Shown one piece after another: positions 1 to 12,141 of a stretch of DNA of 64,000 nucleotides. Position numbers and translations under genes: made by a program. Numbering within the stretch: position 1 is the stretch's first letter; each line of letters opens with the position of its first letter. The notes beneath the pieces are model-generated. The model saw only the letters and a program-made list of their open reading frames with translations. It did no database searches and was not told where the DNA came from. The stretch is taken from the NCBI RefSeq assembly GCF_002078875.1, contig NC_034409.1, positions 63,171,800 to 63,235,799 of the forward strand, in the 5' to 3' direction. This stretch comes from Numida meleagris (taxonomy: Eukaryota; Chordata; Aves; Galliformes; Numididae).

Positions 1-424
1 AGCAGAGATGTTTTCAGAGCCTCATCATTTTACTTTTTGAAGATTGAAGATTTAAATACCACTCTGTATAGTAGGGATGGAGGTGGAATATTTATCTTGT
101 GAAAATATGGGTGCATTGACCATCCAGCAGCACACTGTTTTCATTCAGATCTCTTTTGAGAGCCTCTCAGAACTGAATAAAAAATATTCTATTCTCTTTG
201 TCAGTTGAGTTTTTAAAAATGTGAACGAATGGCTCCAACTAGATGCAAGCAAGTCCTACTCCAGAACAGTACTTAGTCTGGTGATTTGCTATGCGTGATG
301 GTACTTATCTGAGGTGCAGGAGGTAGATGCAAGTGTTCTTTATTCACCTGAATCCTCTTATCTCAGCAGCCAGCTGAATGATAATGATGCTTCTTTGTTT
401 CAACAACAACCTCAGTTCAGTTGT
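1..424. other. Non-coding, nothing recognised
   Basis: AT-rich single-copy-looking sequence before the first CR1 copy. No exon, RNA gene or repeat was recognised. Confidence 0.5.
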
Positions 425-580
425 ATCACAGAATGGCTGAGGGTGGAAGGGATCATTGATCCATCTGGTCCAACTCCTACTCAAGCAGGGACACTCAGAG
501 CAGAAGGTCTTTGAGGAGGAGAGTCCACAGCCTTTCTGGGCAAATTATGCCTATGCTTCAGTACCTGCACAGTAAAGGAG
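425..580 (-). mobile_element. CR1 LINE fragment, 3' end, reverse orientation
   Basis: The sequence begins ATCACAGAATGGCTGAGGGT and continues through GGAAGGGATCATTGATC, GTCCAACTCCTACTCAAGCA and GTCCACAGCCTTTCTGGGCA. These words match the reverse complement of the CR1 3' region (initial ATCACAGAATGG, then the GTCCAACYCC and CTCTGGGCA segments). It is diverged and has small deletions, so it is an old 5'-truncated insertion. The right edge is approximate. Confidence 0.8.
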
Positions 581-712
581 ACATTGAAGAAGTGTATATC
601 TATAGAAAATTTGCATTTCAGTAATTTGTTTGGGAAGTGGAAAGTGGAATTGCCACATCAACTCCTATATAATGTTTCTTAGAACAATAGCAACTGCCTC
701 TGGTTGTGTATC

Positions 713-1155
713 TGAGGACCACAAAGATGATCAGAGGGCTGGAGCATCTCTCCTATGAAGAAAGGTGAGGGAACTGTGTTTGTTCAGCTTGGAGAAGAGA
801 AGGCTCCAGGGAGACCTTGTAGTGGCTTTGCAGCACATAAAGGGGCTTCCAGGAAAGATGGGAAGGGACTTTTTACGAGGGATGACAGGACAAGAGGTAA
901 TGGCTTTAAAATAAGGGAAATTTAGATTAGATATTAGGAGGAAATTCATTATGCTGAGGGTGGTGGGGCAGTGGCACAGGCTGCCCAGAGAAGCTGTGGA
1001 TGTACCATCGTTGGAGGCATTCAAGGTCAGGCTGGATGGGGCCCTGGGCAGCCTGATTTGGTGGGAGACAGCCCTTCCCATGGCAGGGGGTTGGAACAGG
1101 ATGGGCTTTAATATTCCCTCCAACCCAAACCGTTCTACGACTCTGATTTTCTACG
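713..1155 (+). mobile_element. CR1 LINE fragment, about 440 bp of 3' end, forward orientation
   Basis: CR1 landmarks occur in order: GATGATCAGAGGGCTGGAGC, CTCTCCTATGAAGAAAG, TTCAGCTTGGAGAAGAGAAG, TTTAGATTAGATATTAGGA, AGGCTGCCCAGAGAAGCTGT, and a decayed tail CCAACCCAAACCGTTCTACG. It covers the end of the reverse transcriptase frame and the 3' UTR, with the 5' part missing, as is usual for avian CR1. Open frames inside it on both strands are decayed element sequence and not genes. Confidence 0.95.
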
Positions 1156-1781
1156 AATTTTGTCCTAAAACTACAACAACAGCAAGGAAATAACTAGAAA
1201 AGCAGATGAGGCAAGAGAATGTAAAAGTTGATTAAGTAAGGGCAGATTTTGAAATGTGATGTGGAAGCAGTGTAGTGAAATGGTTATGATAAGGCTGGTC
1301 TGCAGCTAAGGCCTTGGTAGAAGAAAGCTTCTTGGAAGTCAGGCATGATAAAGGCAGAGAAACAGTATAAGACCATTAGTAGCTAATTTTCTTTGCTCTT
1401 AGAAATGAGCAAATTGCATAAAAATGGGACAAACTCCAGTTCAGGCCTGAATAAATGATGTGTTATTATTTGATCAAAGTCAGGCTGAACTTGGAAGGGT
1501 TAATGTGGGTCTGCTGAAACCTTCATTAAAAGTGCTGCCCAAAGACAGCCTTTATCAGTTACACACGTGCAGCCTTAGTGCAGTCATGAATACTTGTATC
1601 ACTAGCAATGTCAGCACTGAAGGTGAAACAATTAACAAGAGTTAAAAATGATATTCTCTGGTTATCAAGAAAACATTCATGTGAGAGAATGAGAAAGCCT
1701 TAACATTAGATAGCTCTGTGTGGTGCTGCATACTGACCTAAATTTTACAACTTTTTTTTCTACAGAATCTATAAATACTTT

Positions 1782-1874
1782 GGGAGAGAAGAGGGAGGGA
1801 CAGGAGAGGGTGGGAGGGAAGGAGGGGAATGAGAATGAAATAAAATAACATTCCTTTTTTTTTTTTCTTTTTAA
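1782..1874 (+). repeat. Purine-rich stretch followed by T-rich stretch
   Basis: About 60 bases of almost only A and G (GGGAGAGAAGAGGGAGGGAC onward) are followed, after a short AT segment, by about 22 bases of nearly pure T. This is strand-asymmetric low complexity, not coding. Confidence 0.7.
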
Positions 1875-4800
1875 ATGGAATGCTAACCAATCCCTTGGCA
1901 ACAAAGCCCGTGTTTATTTTTAATTAAAAAATAACATAGCTGGATTGACTTCAGTTTTCCCAGCTGCTATTCTTCCATCACAACAGCTCTCTGGCCTGTT
2001 TTCCCTTGCTGATTTCTTTCATCATTTGCACTTAGCTTGTATGTGTTACATGGATTTTATGTAATATTTCCTACCATTGAAAATAAAGCTAGCAGTCTAA
2101 ACAAGTAGCTGGAGCTCAGTTATCTAGATTCTCATCTACAGTACCTGAGCATGCCCTTCCTTTTGGAAAAGTAACAGGTGTGACCAGGATAACAACTTTT
2201 TTTTTTTATGTGCACATTCCATTCTGTTTTATATGGCTGCCAAGTGAGGAAAGATTTAAACTGCATATTGAATTTATGAGTTGTAGTTCATTAAAATAAA
2301 TGACTTGGGTTTGGCAAATTTCAGGTATCTCTGAGCACACAGGTAGTGTTTGAAGACTGACGAGCAGCCTTGGTGGTTTTTGTTTAGGTGAGTGATTGCA
2401 AACTACCAGTTTTTGTGTTTAAGCATTAGCTGAAAGGGTAGAAAATAGGCATGCTTACAGGCCTCATCCAAAAACTTCATTTCTTCCTTCAGTCAGGCAG
2501 AACAGGAAGAACTCGGGATGATGATCCATTTCTCAGCAAGTCACGACAGAGCTGATGACTTGTATAGTGAAGGTACCGTCTCTCTGTAAAAATCAATCTA
2601 GTTTCCTTGAGTGAACTAGAATGTAAGATTTATGTGGATATTTAGAGGTTTCTGACTAGTTAGGAGTATGGGTTAAGCTAATTAAAGCTGAGATGGTAAT
2701 GCTGTAGCATTAAGGGTTCACACAGGAGTGCCAGCAGCAAAGGGAGCTGACAGCATCAAAGCTACAGTTATTCCCAAACAGAAATGTAGTTGCTGGAAAA
2801 AAAGCAGTGGTTTGTTGGGTCACTGGAACCAAACCATGGAAGAAGATACAACTACATGTATTGATTGCCAACAATGTTGCTACCAGGATGGTTTTTACAA
2901 TGCATAATTTGCATTCTTTCCATACATAATATAGCCATTTAAAAGTTATTTGCACTGGTTACTCTAGAATAAATGGTAGCATTCTAGTGTACTATATTTT
3001 TCTTCTGAGAGCTCTGCTTATCTTGCCTTAGTTAGAATCCAGAAAGGCAAGGATGAATGTGAATAATCCTAATCTGAAGAAATATTGCTACCCATGCATT
3101 TTTAAGGCTGCAAGAGGAGAGTGGAGATTTCTGGAAAAGGCAGCATTTGATAATTTCCAGTTTATTGTTTTGGCATGTAATGCTTTTCCCCTTCTAAAAG
3201 ATGGTTTACTTTGGGTTAGTATTTAAAGATCTGATAGTAATCAAATAAAATGCAATGCTTGTGGTCAGTTGAATGATTTGTCCCAAGTTCTTTATCATGG
3301 ATTAGAGTAGTAGTGAAATCATGTGTTTTGGGCTGACTTTTAGTAGGAGAATACTAGAAGAATGTATTAGGAGGAAGGTGGTGTGAATTGGAAAAACGAA
3401 AGTAAAAGGTATCCAATACAAACACAAAATAAATCCTGAAGCACAGAAAGTGGAACCATATGTTCCCCTCCACAAAGTTTGGGAACATTCATTCTTTGAG
3501 TTTCATTTTGTCTCATTATAGAAATGTTCCCCAAGGACTAACGTAGAAAACTTGAATCCATCCTTCTGCACTCCAGGGAGACCATCCTCCAGGGACTCCA
3601 TTATCCCATCTCCAGTGAAAAACCCATGTGAAGGGAAGCCACAGAAAGAGGTTCACATGAACTTTCCCTGCTGAGGCAATGCCTTCATTTGCACAAAGCT
3701 CTTTTCTAAACTGCTTTATTTTTATGGGAGCTATGAGCTCCAGGATCCCCAAATAGTAACTTTTAGTGCTGGCACTAATCCTGTCAATCAGAATTCTTCT
3801 CAGAAATGCCATTAATTGGAATTCTCTGAAAAGGACACAACTGTAACTCCCTCTCTCCTGACACCCATCCCAGCAGTATGTTCATGTTCAATAACTTAAA
3901 AAGACATAAAAGTGGAGAAAATTGGAGCTTTCACAAGAGACAAGATTTTTGTTGTTACAGATATTTTTTAGCTGCACTTCTGCAGTTCTCTACATTTTTT
4001 TTGAGCAAATTCCTTCATTCTTCATGTTGAATGATGCTAGCAGCTGTCAAAATATGCTTTAAATCAGTTGGTTTCCATTTGTTGTCTGTTGCAATACTAT
4101 TTTCTGAATTATTATGCAGTGATTTTTTATGAATTATTAATATTTGGATCAGAGCTCTAATCTTGCTGCAAACTTTTTTGAAATGGGACAATGAATCCCA
4201 CTCTTCTTGCAGTTGTAATGGCAGTTGATAGCAGACACTTCAAAAGCTTTGCAGCAGCCAGTTGAGTGTATATCTCAGGAGATGTAAATTTGCAAGGAAT
4301 TTGAGACTTCTTATTATCAGGAAATATTTTCCTTTGACAGCATGTTATGTAGCAGACATGCCTGTGTGAACTGCTGATGATGTAGGGGAGCTCATGTTCA
4401 ATCTCCAGATGATCAAAAAGGAACATGGCAGGCTTTGATTTTTAAATTTAAAAACGCTCGTCCTTCCAGATGAAGGGAAAAACCTTCCCTGAATCAGCTT
4501 TTCCTTTCTGCACATGTTGCTGCTTTGTTGGTGGGACAGGCTTACATGAGAACAAATCTTCTGGAACACATTTGATCTGTTCCTGCTGCCACTGATGTCT
4601 ATGTGACAGTAGACCCTGTGTGGAGTGAGCAAAGAGAACAACCCTCTGTTTATTCCTGTGGGCAGTAAGTGCTGAACAAAGCAGGAAGAGATGAGGACTC
4701 TGGTTTTCTGCTCACGTGGATGCCACTGCTGTGTGGTTAGCAAATGGTTTCTGCTTAGTAGCATGCACATGGCCAAAGAAGGAAGCAAGTGCTATATTTG

Positions 4801-6168
4801 TGTGGCAGAGGATGATGTTCCAGCCCACATCTGTTCAGATGTACACATTCTTTGCTTATTTGTTAGCTTCTACTTTCAGGAATAACTATGCAAAGAACTT
4901 GAAGTTTACTTCCACTAGTTATGAGCCATATCTAGTCCTGCTTTTTGGTCATGTTTAACTCCAGTTCTTTTGTCTTTCCAGTCTCATGCCAGGCTATGAC
5001 GAACAAAAGACAATATATCCGTATATATATCAAAAAGTTGCTCACTTACACTGAGGGAGTAATATTGTGTGTGGAACTGTGATAGTTCACCAGAGTCTTA
5101 GGATGTTCTATTGCTGAGATCAATGTAAGGAAAACTGGAATTTTAAGATGGTTCACAAGAAATATGCTATTTCCTGAAACCTTGTAGGTCAGATGAGCTG
5201 CTGTTGAAAGGATATTAGCAGCTTGGCTGAAGGGAAGAGATTAATCTTTCTCCTTCACAGACTCTCTCACCTAATGTATGTGACTGTCTGGCATTGTTTA
5301 AAAAAAAAACAATCATGATTATAAGCTCCAATTCAAGCTGTAATTGAGAACATTCATTGAGCAGCTTGCCACATGGGATGCAGCGTGCTCAGGTTCTCCC
5401 AGAGCCCTCTTCTGGAGAACAATTTTGGGTACTGCTATGTCCGTAACACTGGGAGTGGATTGAAAGTGTTCAAGATGTTGAACTGCAAAGAGCAAGTGGA
5501 TTTTAGACAAGAATTGTTTTCTCCCTGCTCTTCAGATATCTGATATATCCTCTAGTTGGGCTGGAAGAAGCACTGTTGACAGCATGATTTTCCTCTTCTC
5601 TGACCTCCAGACCCTGAACACAACTGGACAACCAGGACCATCAGTGCTGTACGTTACACAGCCTGTGTCTTTCATAATCTAGAAACCAGAACTTATATTT
5701 TGATCCAGAAAATATAAGAGTAGGAAACTTTTTCCTGCAGTTCATGTTCTCCATATGAACCTGTACTTATTGAAGCTTTTCTTCATCACCAAAATCCTTT
5801 TTTTTTCTTTGCAGAAAGATAAAGTAATGGACTGAGGGCTTCATAACTTTTAAAAACTAAGTGATACATACATGGAGCCACCTATTTAGAAGATGAAAAT
5901 ATTTCACTGAAAATCAGTCCTAGTGATCATTTTTTAGCTGAGGTTAAGATAGCAGTTGAACTCTAAACTTCTTTAATAATGTGTTAATGTAATAATGTTA
6001 TATTAAGTTCTCCGAGAATAGTATTGGATCAGAGATATATAATGTGTAGTTTTGTCTCTCCTGTACTTGGATTATAAACTCTCTGGGAGTAAGAACTACC
6101 TTTTTGTCCTGTTGTCTGTATAGTACCCAGAAATCTGGGGCTTGGCAATACTACTGCAGTCATGGTTG

Positions 6169-6189
6169 TGTCATAACAGTGTCATAACA
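6169..6189. repeat. Short direct repeat TGTCATAACA, period 11
   Basis: TGTCATAACA occurs at 6169-6178 and again at 6180-6189. It is a minor two-copy duplication with no other feature around it. Confidence 0.7.
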
Positions 6190-6982
6190 TTGACAGAGAA
6201 ATTGAGAACTTGAGGGTGGCTGCTGCCTTCTGGGAAGTAGAGATCAGATACGGCAAAATGCCTGCATTCAAGAGAACATGCAAGTGTGTACTTAGCCTGA
6301 AGTCAACGGGCCTTAAGAATGACTTTAAACTCTCACTTAAGAGTATTGCTGCAAGAGACTTACTAGGTGTTTTTATTTACTTTGCTGATGTTGTGTACTG
6401 ATAAGTTGCTCAGAAGTGGTTAGGTGAGCCGTGCACAGGAGACGACACACCTCCCCATTTTAGCTGTTCCTGGAAAACAAATACCTTGGGCACCTGTTTG
6501 CATAGCAAAGGGATGTGTATGAGGTTTCTTTTGCCCCTCTTCTGTTGACAATGCTTATTTGCTAAATACTCTAATGAAAACCCACCTTTGTGCACTAGCA
6601 TATAGTTCCCTCTGTGATGTCTTCATAAGTAAATAAACTATCTGTCAATCCTGAAATAAAGACCAAAAGGGGAAAAGGAGATCTGGAAGGAATGGATAAG
6701 CAAAGAAATACTTCATCTATACAATTTATTTAAGCATGGTTTGCACAAGAGCCAATGCTGAAATCTATGGACAAAAATTTCTGCTGTTAACTGGAATGTG
6801 ATTCACATTTAACAGCTGCTCTCTGCCTTTTCAAGGGAATGAGGATGGAAGATGGCAAAAAAAAATGGAACTAGATTATTCTCAGTGGTGCCCAGTGACA
6901 GGCCATGGTGAATGGGACACAAATTGAAAACCAGAAAATAACATTTAAACATAATACGTATATATAACTTTAAATGATAACG

Positions 6983-7128
6983 ACTGGAAGAATTTGCCCT
7001 TAGAGGCTGTGGAGTCTCCATCTTTTGAGATATTCAAAACCTGACTGGACACGATCCTGGGCAAGCTACTTTGAACAAGGAATTGGACTAACTGATCTCC
7101 ACAGGTGTCTTGCAACCTGAACTGATGA
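6983..7128 (+). mobile_element. CR1 LINE fragment, old, forward orientation
   Basis: The segments GAGGCTGTGGAGTCTCCATC, GATATTCAAAACCTGACTGG, ACACGATCCTGGGCAAGC, and TTGGACTAACTGATCTCCAC followed by TTGCAACCTGAACTG follow the 3' end of CR1 copies. The final tandem is decayed (CTGATGAAATATT). The divergence suggests an older subfamily than the copy at 713. Confidence 0.8.
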
Positions 7129-9985
7129 AATATTATTTTTAAAGACCTCAGGAATCCTTTTATCTAATTGATTACTAATGCATAGTCCATTAGACTGGGT
7201 TACCTCCTTTGTTCAAAGAAATTTTGGAGTCCACTCTCTAACTGTAATGAACAGTTATTTTTATGGTGCTCCAACTCTCTTCTACTGATGTTATTTCACT
7301 TTCCTAAGTGATTAAATATGTAATTGGGACTGAAACCCAGATGTCCTATTTCCAAAACAGCTTCTTAACTATGTTGCTATTGGGTAATTTGGGATTGCTC
7401 CATTATATGTGGTGCAATGAGGAATGCTTCCTATTTGTGTACCACACCTAACTGTCCATTAGGTGAGTGATCCTTCAGCAGGGAAGTGGCATAGCTGAGC
7501 CTAAGTGTCACTCTGGAGCTTTAATTACATGTCCAGTATGAGCTATATCTTCACATAGCACATAATTACGTTGTGGGACTCTCTGCTGTGGGATTTTGCT
7601 GAATGTTTGCAGCTACTGGAAATAATAATGGAAAAAAGCTGCCATGGAGATAAGTAAATACAGAAATTCCACCTTTGAATCAAACATTCTGGAAGTTGCC
7701 AGTTGTAAGCTGGAGGAATATTTGTGGAAATCATTATTCTATGTTTTCCCTGTTCTTATGCTATACCCTAAGGATTCAATATAGGCTACCTACTATCAGT
7801 GACAGGATACTGAGCTGATTGGGCCTTTATTGTATTACAGCTTCTCTTATACTCTTAACACCAGTGCTGACAGGAAAGGACTAGGACGTACATCCGAGTG
7901 CTAAAGTGTTCTTTAGGAAGATGTAGGCTAAAATCCATCCAGGAAGAGATTTGGTTCAAGCCCTATTGTAGCCCCAGCCATTGAGCTAATGGAGAAACTG
8001 GAGCACCTGAAGAATACAGTTTTGGTAACTGAGCTCTGTAACTTCATTTCTATTCAAAGCTACCTGGTGAAATGGAACTGACTTCATCAGTAGAGTAGGG
8101 TGGGACTATATGAGGTATAATATAGTGTTTATTGTTGGGGGAATTTAGAGGACTTAAAAATTGGTATAAAGAAAAAAAATCTGCCATTTTTTACCACAGA
8201 AAATTACAGTCTTAAATGTGTCCAAACCTTAGTGATGTTTCTTGGATTGGAGGACTTAGATTAACAAAGTCTGGTTTTTGACCTCAGCCTGAATTTCCCT
8301 CATGCTTAAAATCTATGGAAATTTCCTGATTGTTTAAATTTTCTTAGGCCTTCATAATCAGCTCACAATGGAACTGTGGTATAACAGATTCTCTTTTGGA
8401 TAACAAATAGTGAACAAACATATTTCAGCTATTTTATTGATAATAAAAATTATGTTGATCTTAATTCAGAAAAATGATGCTTTAAGACTGAGCAAGTTAA
8501 AGAAAAATAGCAGAAGAGGTCTTTGTGACTGTAAGAAAAAATTATACATGGGCTGTCTCCTTTTTTTTGTTTGTTTATTTTTAATCTTGAAGAGTTTAGA
8601 AGAAAGCAAAGTCTGAAGCCAAAAAAGCCTGTTATAACCAGGACCCCATGTAATGTATACCTTCACAACATTCAGACCATGTCTGATATCTTGCTATGCT
8701 GTGCATCAGGTGATGCATACTAAAAAAAAAAAACAGAAATGGGCAAAAAGCAAGTTTTCTAGTTGGTGAAAAAGTGCAATTGAGTTTGGAGACTTGGAAG
8801 GGTTTTATGCTATGCATAAGTTATAACCTTGCAAACTGATATAGCCCATACATGCTTTTGCTTGCAAGCCGGATTAACCAGTGAGATGATGATGATTTGA
8901 AGCTCTTGGTTGTTCTTCTCAGACCTTGAGGGTTAGACATCTCCCCTTACTGTGCTATATTCTGCTGTGAGATACACGCATAGTGACAGTAGGCATCAAA
9001 AGGGGATTCTGGTCTCTTTTGATTCTAATATGGAATGTTTTAATGAAATTAATCAAAATCTTGCTTTTGATCAGCCTCAACATTATCAATGATATAAATC
9101 ACAGACAGGTGCCTATAAAACTTAAGAGATCAGACTGTAAAATCATTTTTTTTAAATTATTGAATAGCTATTTACATCAAGAGTCCCACAAAGTCTGTGA
9201 GTTTCCTGTAAATAGCAAGAAATTAATATGGTCCCACACTGTGATCCTAACTTGCTGAAGAAAGGCTTTGGTGATTTTAATCATATATTTCCTCTATTGG
9301 CAACAGGATGCTTCGTATGAAGGTCCTTGGGTCTAAAGAGAATGGACCATGCAGGGTTCTCTGAAGAAAGCTTACAGTTTTTATTTTTACTGCAATGTGT
9401 GCATGTATGCCAAGATGGTAGATGAATGCAGAGGAAGTCTACAGAAAAAAAACTACTCTGTTTCAATGAAACCTGATCTTACTGTATTTCCTGGTGTCTA
9501 TTAAATATTTCTACTAGATCATCCACAAATTGTTGTACTGCCTTCATGTCAGAACAGCAGCTCATTTGTTCTGCTCTCTGAGCTGACGTTTAAAGAATTA
9601 CTGTCATGTTGGCTCAAAGCAAAGCTCTATCAAGACCAGCATCCCTCTCTGACTGAGACACTGAGATAGTTGCAGTAAAGCAATTGAAAGCAGGTGAGCA
9701 TGGAATGGCTCTTCCTTTTAAATGCTCTCCAAGAGTATGGTGATCTTTACTTTGGGACTTTCTGATGTAGAGGTCACATCCAGACTACCGTATTTTATTG
9801 ATTTCATTTCATTGTTGGAACAGTCCTTCATCATTTTTTAATTCCTTCTTGAACCTTAATTTCTGTGAACACTTTGGCTAGCTCTTTGTGTTGATTTCAG
9901 ATTTTATTACGGTGAATCATTCTGTATCACTGTTCATCTGCTTTTGCAGAGTGCTTTTATGAAGACGTTGAACACCACAGTATAG
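7129..9985. other. Non-coding, nothing recognised
   Basis: AT-rich sequence between two CR1 copies. Open frames are shorter than about 95 codons and unrecognised. Confidence 0.5.
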
Positions 9986-10188
9986 ATCACAGAATCATAG
10001 AATCATTAAAATTGGAAAAGACCTCTAAGATCATCCAGTCCAACCCTCCACCTAGCACCAATATTGCCCACTAGGCCCCTAAGTACAACATTTATCCTTT
10101 CCTTAAGCACTTCCAGGGATGGTGACTCCACCACTTCCATGGGCAGCTGTTCCAATGCCTAGGGAGGTCCACTGGAAACCTTTCTCTC
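9986..10188 (-). mobile_element. CR1 LINE fragment, 3' end, reverse orientation
   Basis: It opens with the characteristic ATCACAGAATCATAGAATCA, then AAAAGACCTCTAAGATCATC, CAGTCCAACCCTCCACC, CCCACTAGGCCCCTAAGT, and ACTTCCAGGGATGGTGACTC to TGTTCCAATGCCT. This is the CR1 subfamily with the ACCTCTAAGATCATC and GGTGACTCCACCAC signature, different from the copies at 425 and 26951. Its 5' end is truncated, and similarity fades after about 10188. Confidence 0.93.
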
Positions 10189-11845
10189 TTGTGGCAGCTT
10201 ACCACTAGCATGATGCTTTGCTTTGTCTCTTATTTATCACAAAAATATTGTTCTGCTTAGCCTACAACAGCTTCACTTCTTCAAGAGGTTTTAGTGACTG
10301 AGTGCTTTTGGGAAATCAGTCTGCTTTGTCAATTTGTAGCTTATAGAGCTGTTGATTCTGCATTTCATCTATTTTGCAGTTTTTTTCCATATTATTCTAT
10401 TTTCTTCTACTACTTTTATTTTATTCTGTATTAAAAAAAAAAAAGGTTTTTGGGTTTTTACTGAGGAAAACTTTACCAAAGATGTATTTTTTTTTCATAT
10501 CTGCAATATGCTAAATGACATTCTTTACTTTCATTTCTCTACAGTGATCACCTCTAGTTTCTCAAGTCGGCGTTTGGAATTCATCAGCATCTGGTTCATT
10601 ACTGAAAGGTTCAGAATATTTCCTCTGATTGCTTTCCTGTGAGTATGATTAAAGTATTTACCTCAGACTTCCTTGCCAGTGGAAATTTAATAGTATTTCA
10701 GCACTTTTTTTTTTTTAAACTTAAAACCTTTCTCTCTCTCTGTTTTTTTCCCTTGTGTCCTTTACCTGCTTCTTCGGGGGCTAATCCAAACCAGTAGGCA
10801 GGTCTGCAGTCAGGTCTTGAACGTTTATTTTTTTGGGGCCTCTGTCACCACAATCTATCTTCAGAGTAGATGCTAAAGGATTTTATTTTGAATTTTATTT
10901 TCAAATAAAAATCTTTGAATTTTATAAGAATCACTTTGAAGGCATACAGCTGTTCTTCCAGTAGCTATTTTTATTTCTTCATTGGATTTCAGCAGGTTTT
11001 TTGCTTGCTGTGAGAGTCTTACATTGTATTTAAATCAAATTCACTTGTCTTTTTGGAGCAAGTGTGGGCTTTGAGGGGTCCTGAGATTCCAGGTAACCAT
11101 GTTTGCTGACTATTTCGAATATGTGTTTCTTAGCTCTATTTTTGTTCTCTTCTTTGTGTTTATGATGTGCATAAACTTTACCCCCTTGAATACATGGCAA
11201 TTCCAGACTGAAGACATACAGATGACCAGCTCCAAGTTCAAGCAATGCCTGTGACAGCAGCCTGGAAGGGTCACAGATATTGCACCAGGGTCAAAGCAAC
11301 TCCCTTAAGTACCACCATCTTTGTTAATTCAGGGTATAGCAAGCTTTTAATTCTCTCTGCTGGGTGCCCGTGCTCTCCATATGCCTGTTCCACTGTATCT
11401 TTGCTCTGTTCCTCCTTTTTTTGGTAAGAGCAGTGAGAAGGAGGAGAAGACTGAAGACTTGTTGCGTTTCCTTTCATCTCCAGTAGCCTCCCTCGATCAG
11501 GAATCCTGGGTCTGGGCCCCTTTTAGTTGTTTTTGTTGTTCTCCTTGGGGAAGCAAATTTAACTTTGCATATGCTTCTGAGTTAGTTTGTGCAAGTGCTG
11601 AATGGACTGACAATTGTTGCAGGCTGTTCTCTGCCCTAATTGCTGTTTTGGAGTTCTACATTACTTTTGAGCCTTGTGGGAGTATTTAAGACTGAAGCCA
11701 GACATAAGCTGGGCTTTACAGTTTGTCAAAAGTTTTGATATTTCAAGTTGAGAAATTCTGATTCAGGACTAGACTAAACGTTCTAAAATTTCTCATGAAA
11801 CTATTATTCCGGTGAGATCACTGAACTTATGTTCCCATATCCCAA
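10189..11845. other. Non-coding, nothing recognised
   Basis: T-rich on the + strand (10.36-10.48 and 10.69-10.76 kb), with no exon or element identified. The frames at 11.0-11.7 kb overlap on both strands and look random. Confidence 0.5.
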
Positions 11846-12141
11846 GGGACAGACTCTTTAGCAGGGTCTGTGGTGACAGAACAAGGGGAAATGGCTTCAA
11901 GCTTAAAGAGTGTAGATTTAGATTGTACATAAGGAAAAAGTCTTTTACAGTGAGGGTGGTGAGGCACTGGAACAGGTTGCCCAGAGATGTGGTTGATGCC
12001 CCATCCCTGGAGACTTTCAAGGTGAGGCTGAATCAAGCTCTGAGCAACCTGATTTGGTTGTGCGTGTCCCTGTTCATTGCAGAGGAGTTGGACTAGATGG
12101 CCTTTAAAGGTCCCTTCCAACTCTAAGGATTCTATGATTCT
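11846..12141 (+). mobile_element. CR1 LINE fragment, about 295 bp, forward orientation with intact tail
   Basis: The copy runs from GGACAGACTCTTTAGCAGGG through ACAAGGGGAAATGGCTTCAA, GTGAGGGTGGTGAGGCACTG, GAACAGGTTGCCCAGAGATG, GCCCCATCCCTGGAGACTTT and AGGTCCCTTCCAACTCTAAG to the terminal ATTCTATGATTC. Its tail is the best preserved in the window. Protein frames across it on both strands are chance readings of the element. Confidence 0.95.

Larger units (their letters stand above)
1156..6982. other. Non-coding upstream or leader-intron DNA
   Basis: The only structures seen are the purine/T-rich block at 1.8 kb and the short direct repeat at 6.17 kb. Overlapping open frames at 4157-4958, on both strands and up to 147 codons, show no family signature, no splice logic and no preferred strand, so they are treated as chance. 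Confidence 0.5.

Noticed and set aside
731..1193. Open frames of 130 (minus) and 80 (plus) codons
   Set aside because: Both lie in a truncated CR1 copy. The plus frame is decayed element sequence, not an intact reverse transcriptase, and the minus frame is its antisense shadow.
4157..4958. Cluster of overlapping open frames up to 147 codons on both strands
   Set aside because: There is no domain, no consistent strand and no splice signals. Frames of this length are expected by chance in 64 kb read six ways.
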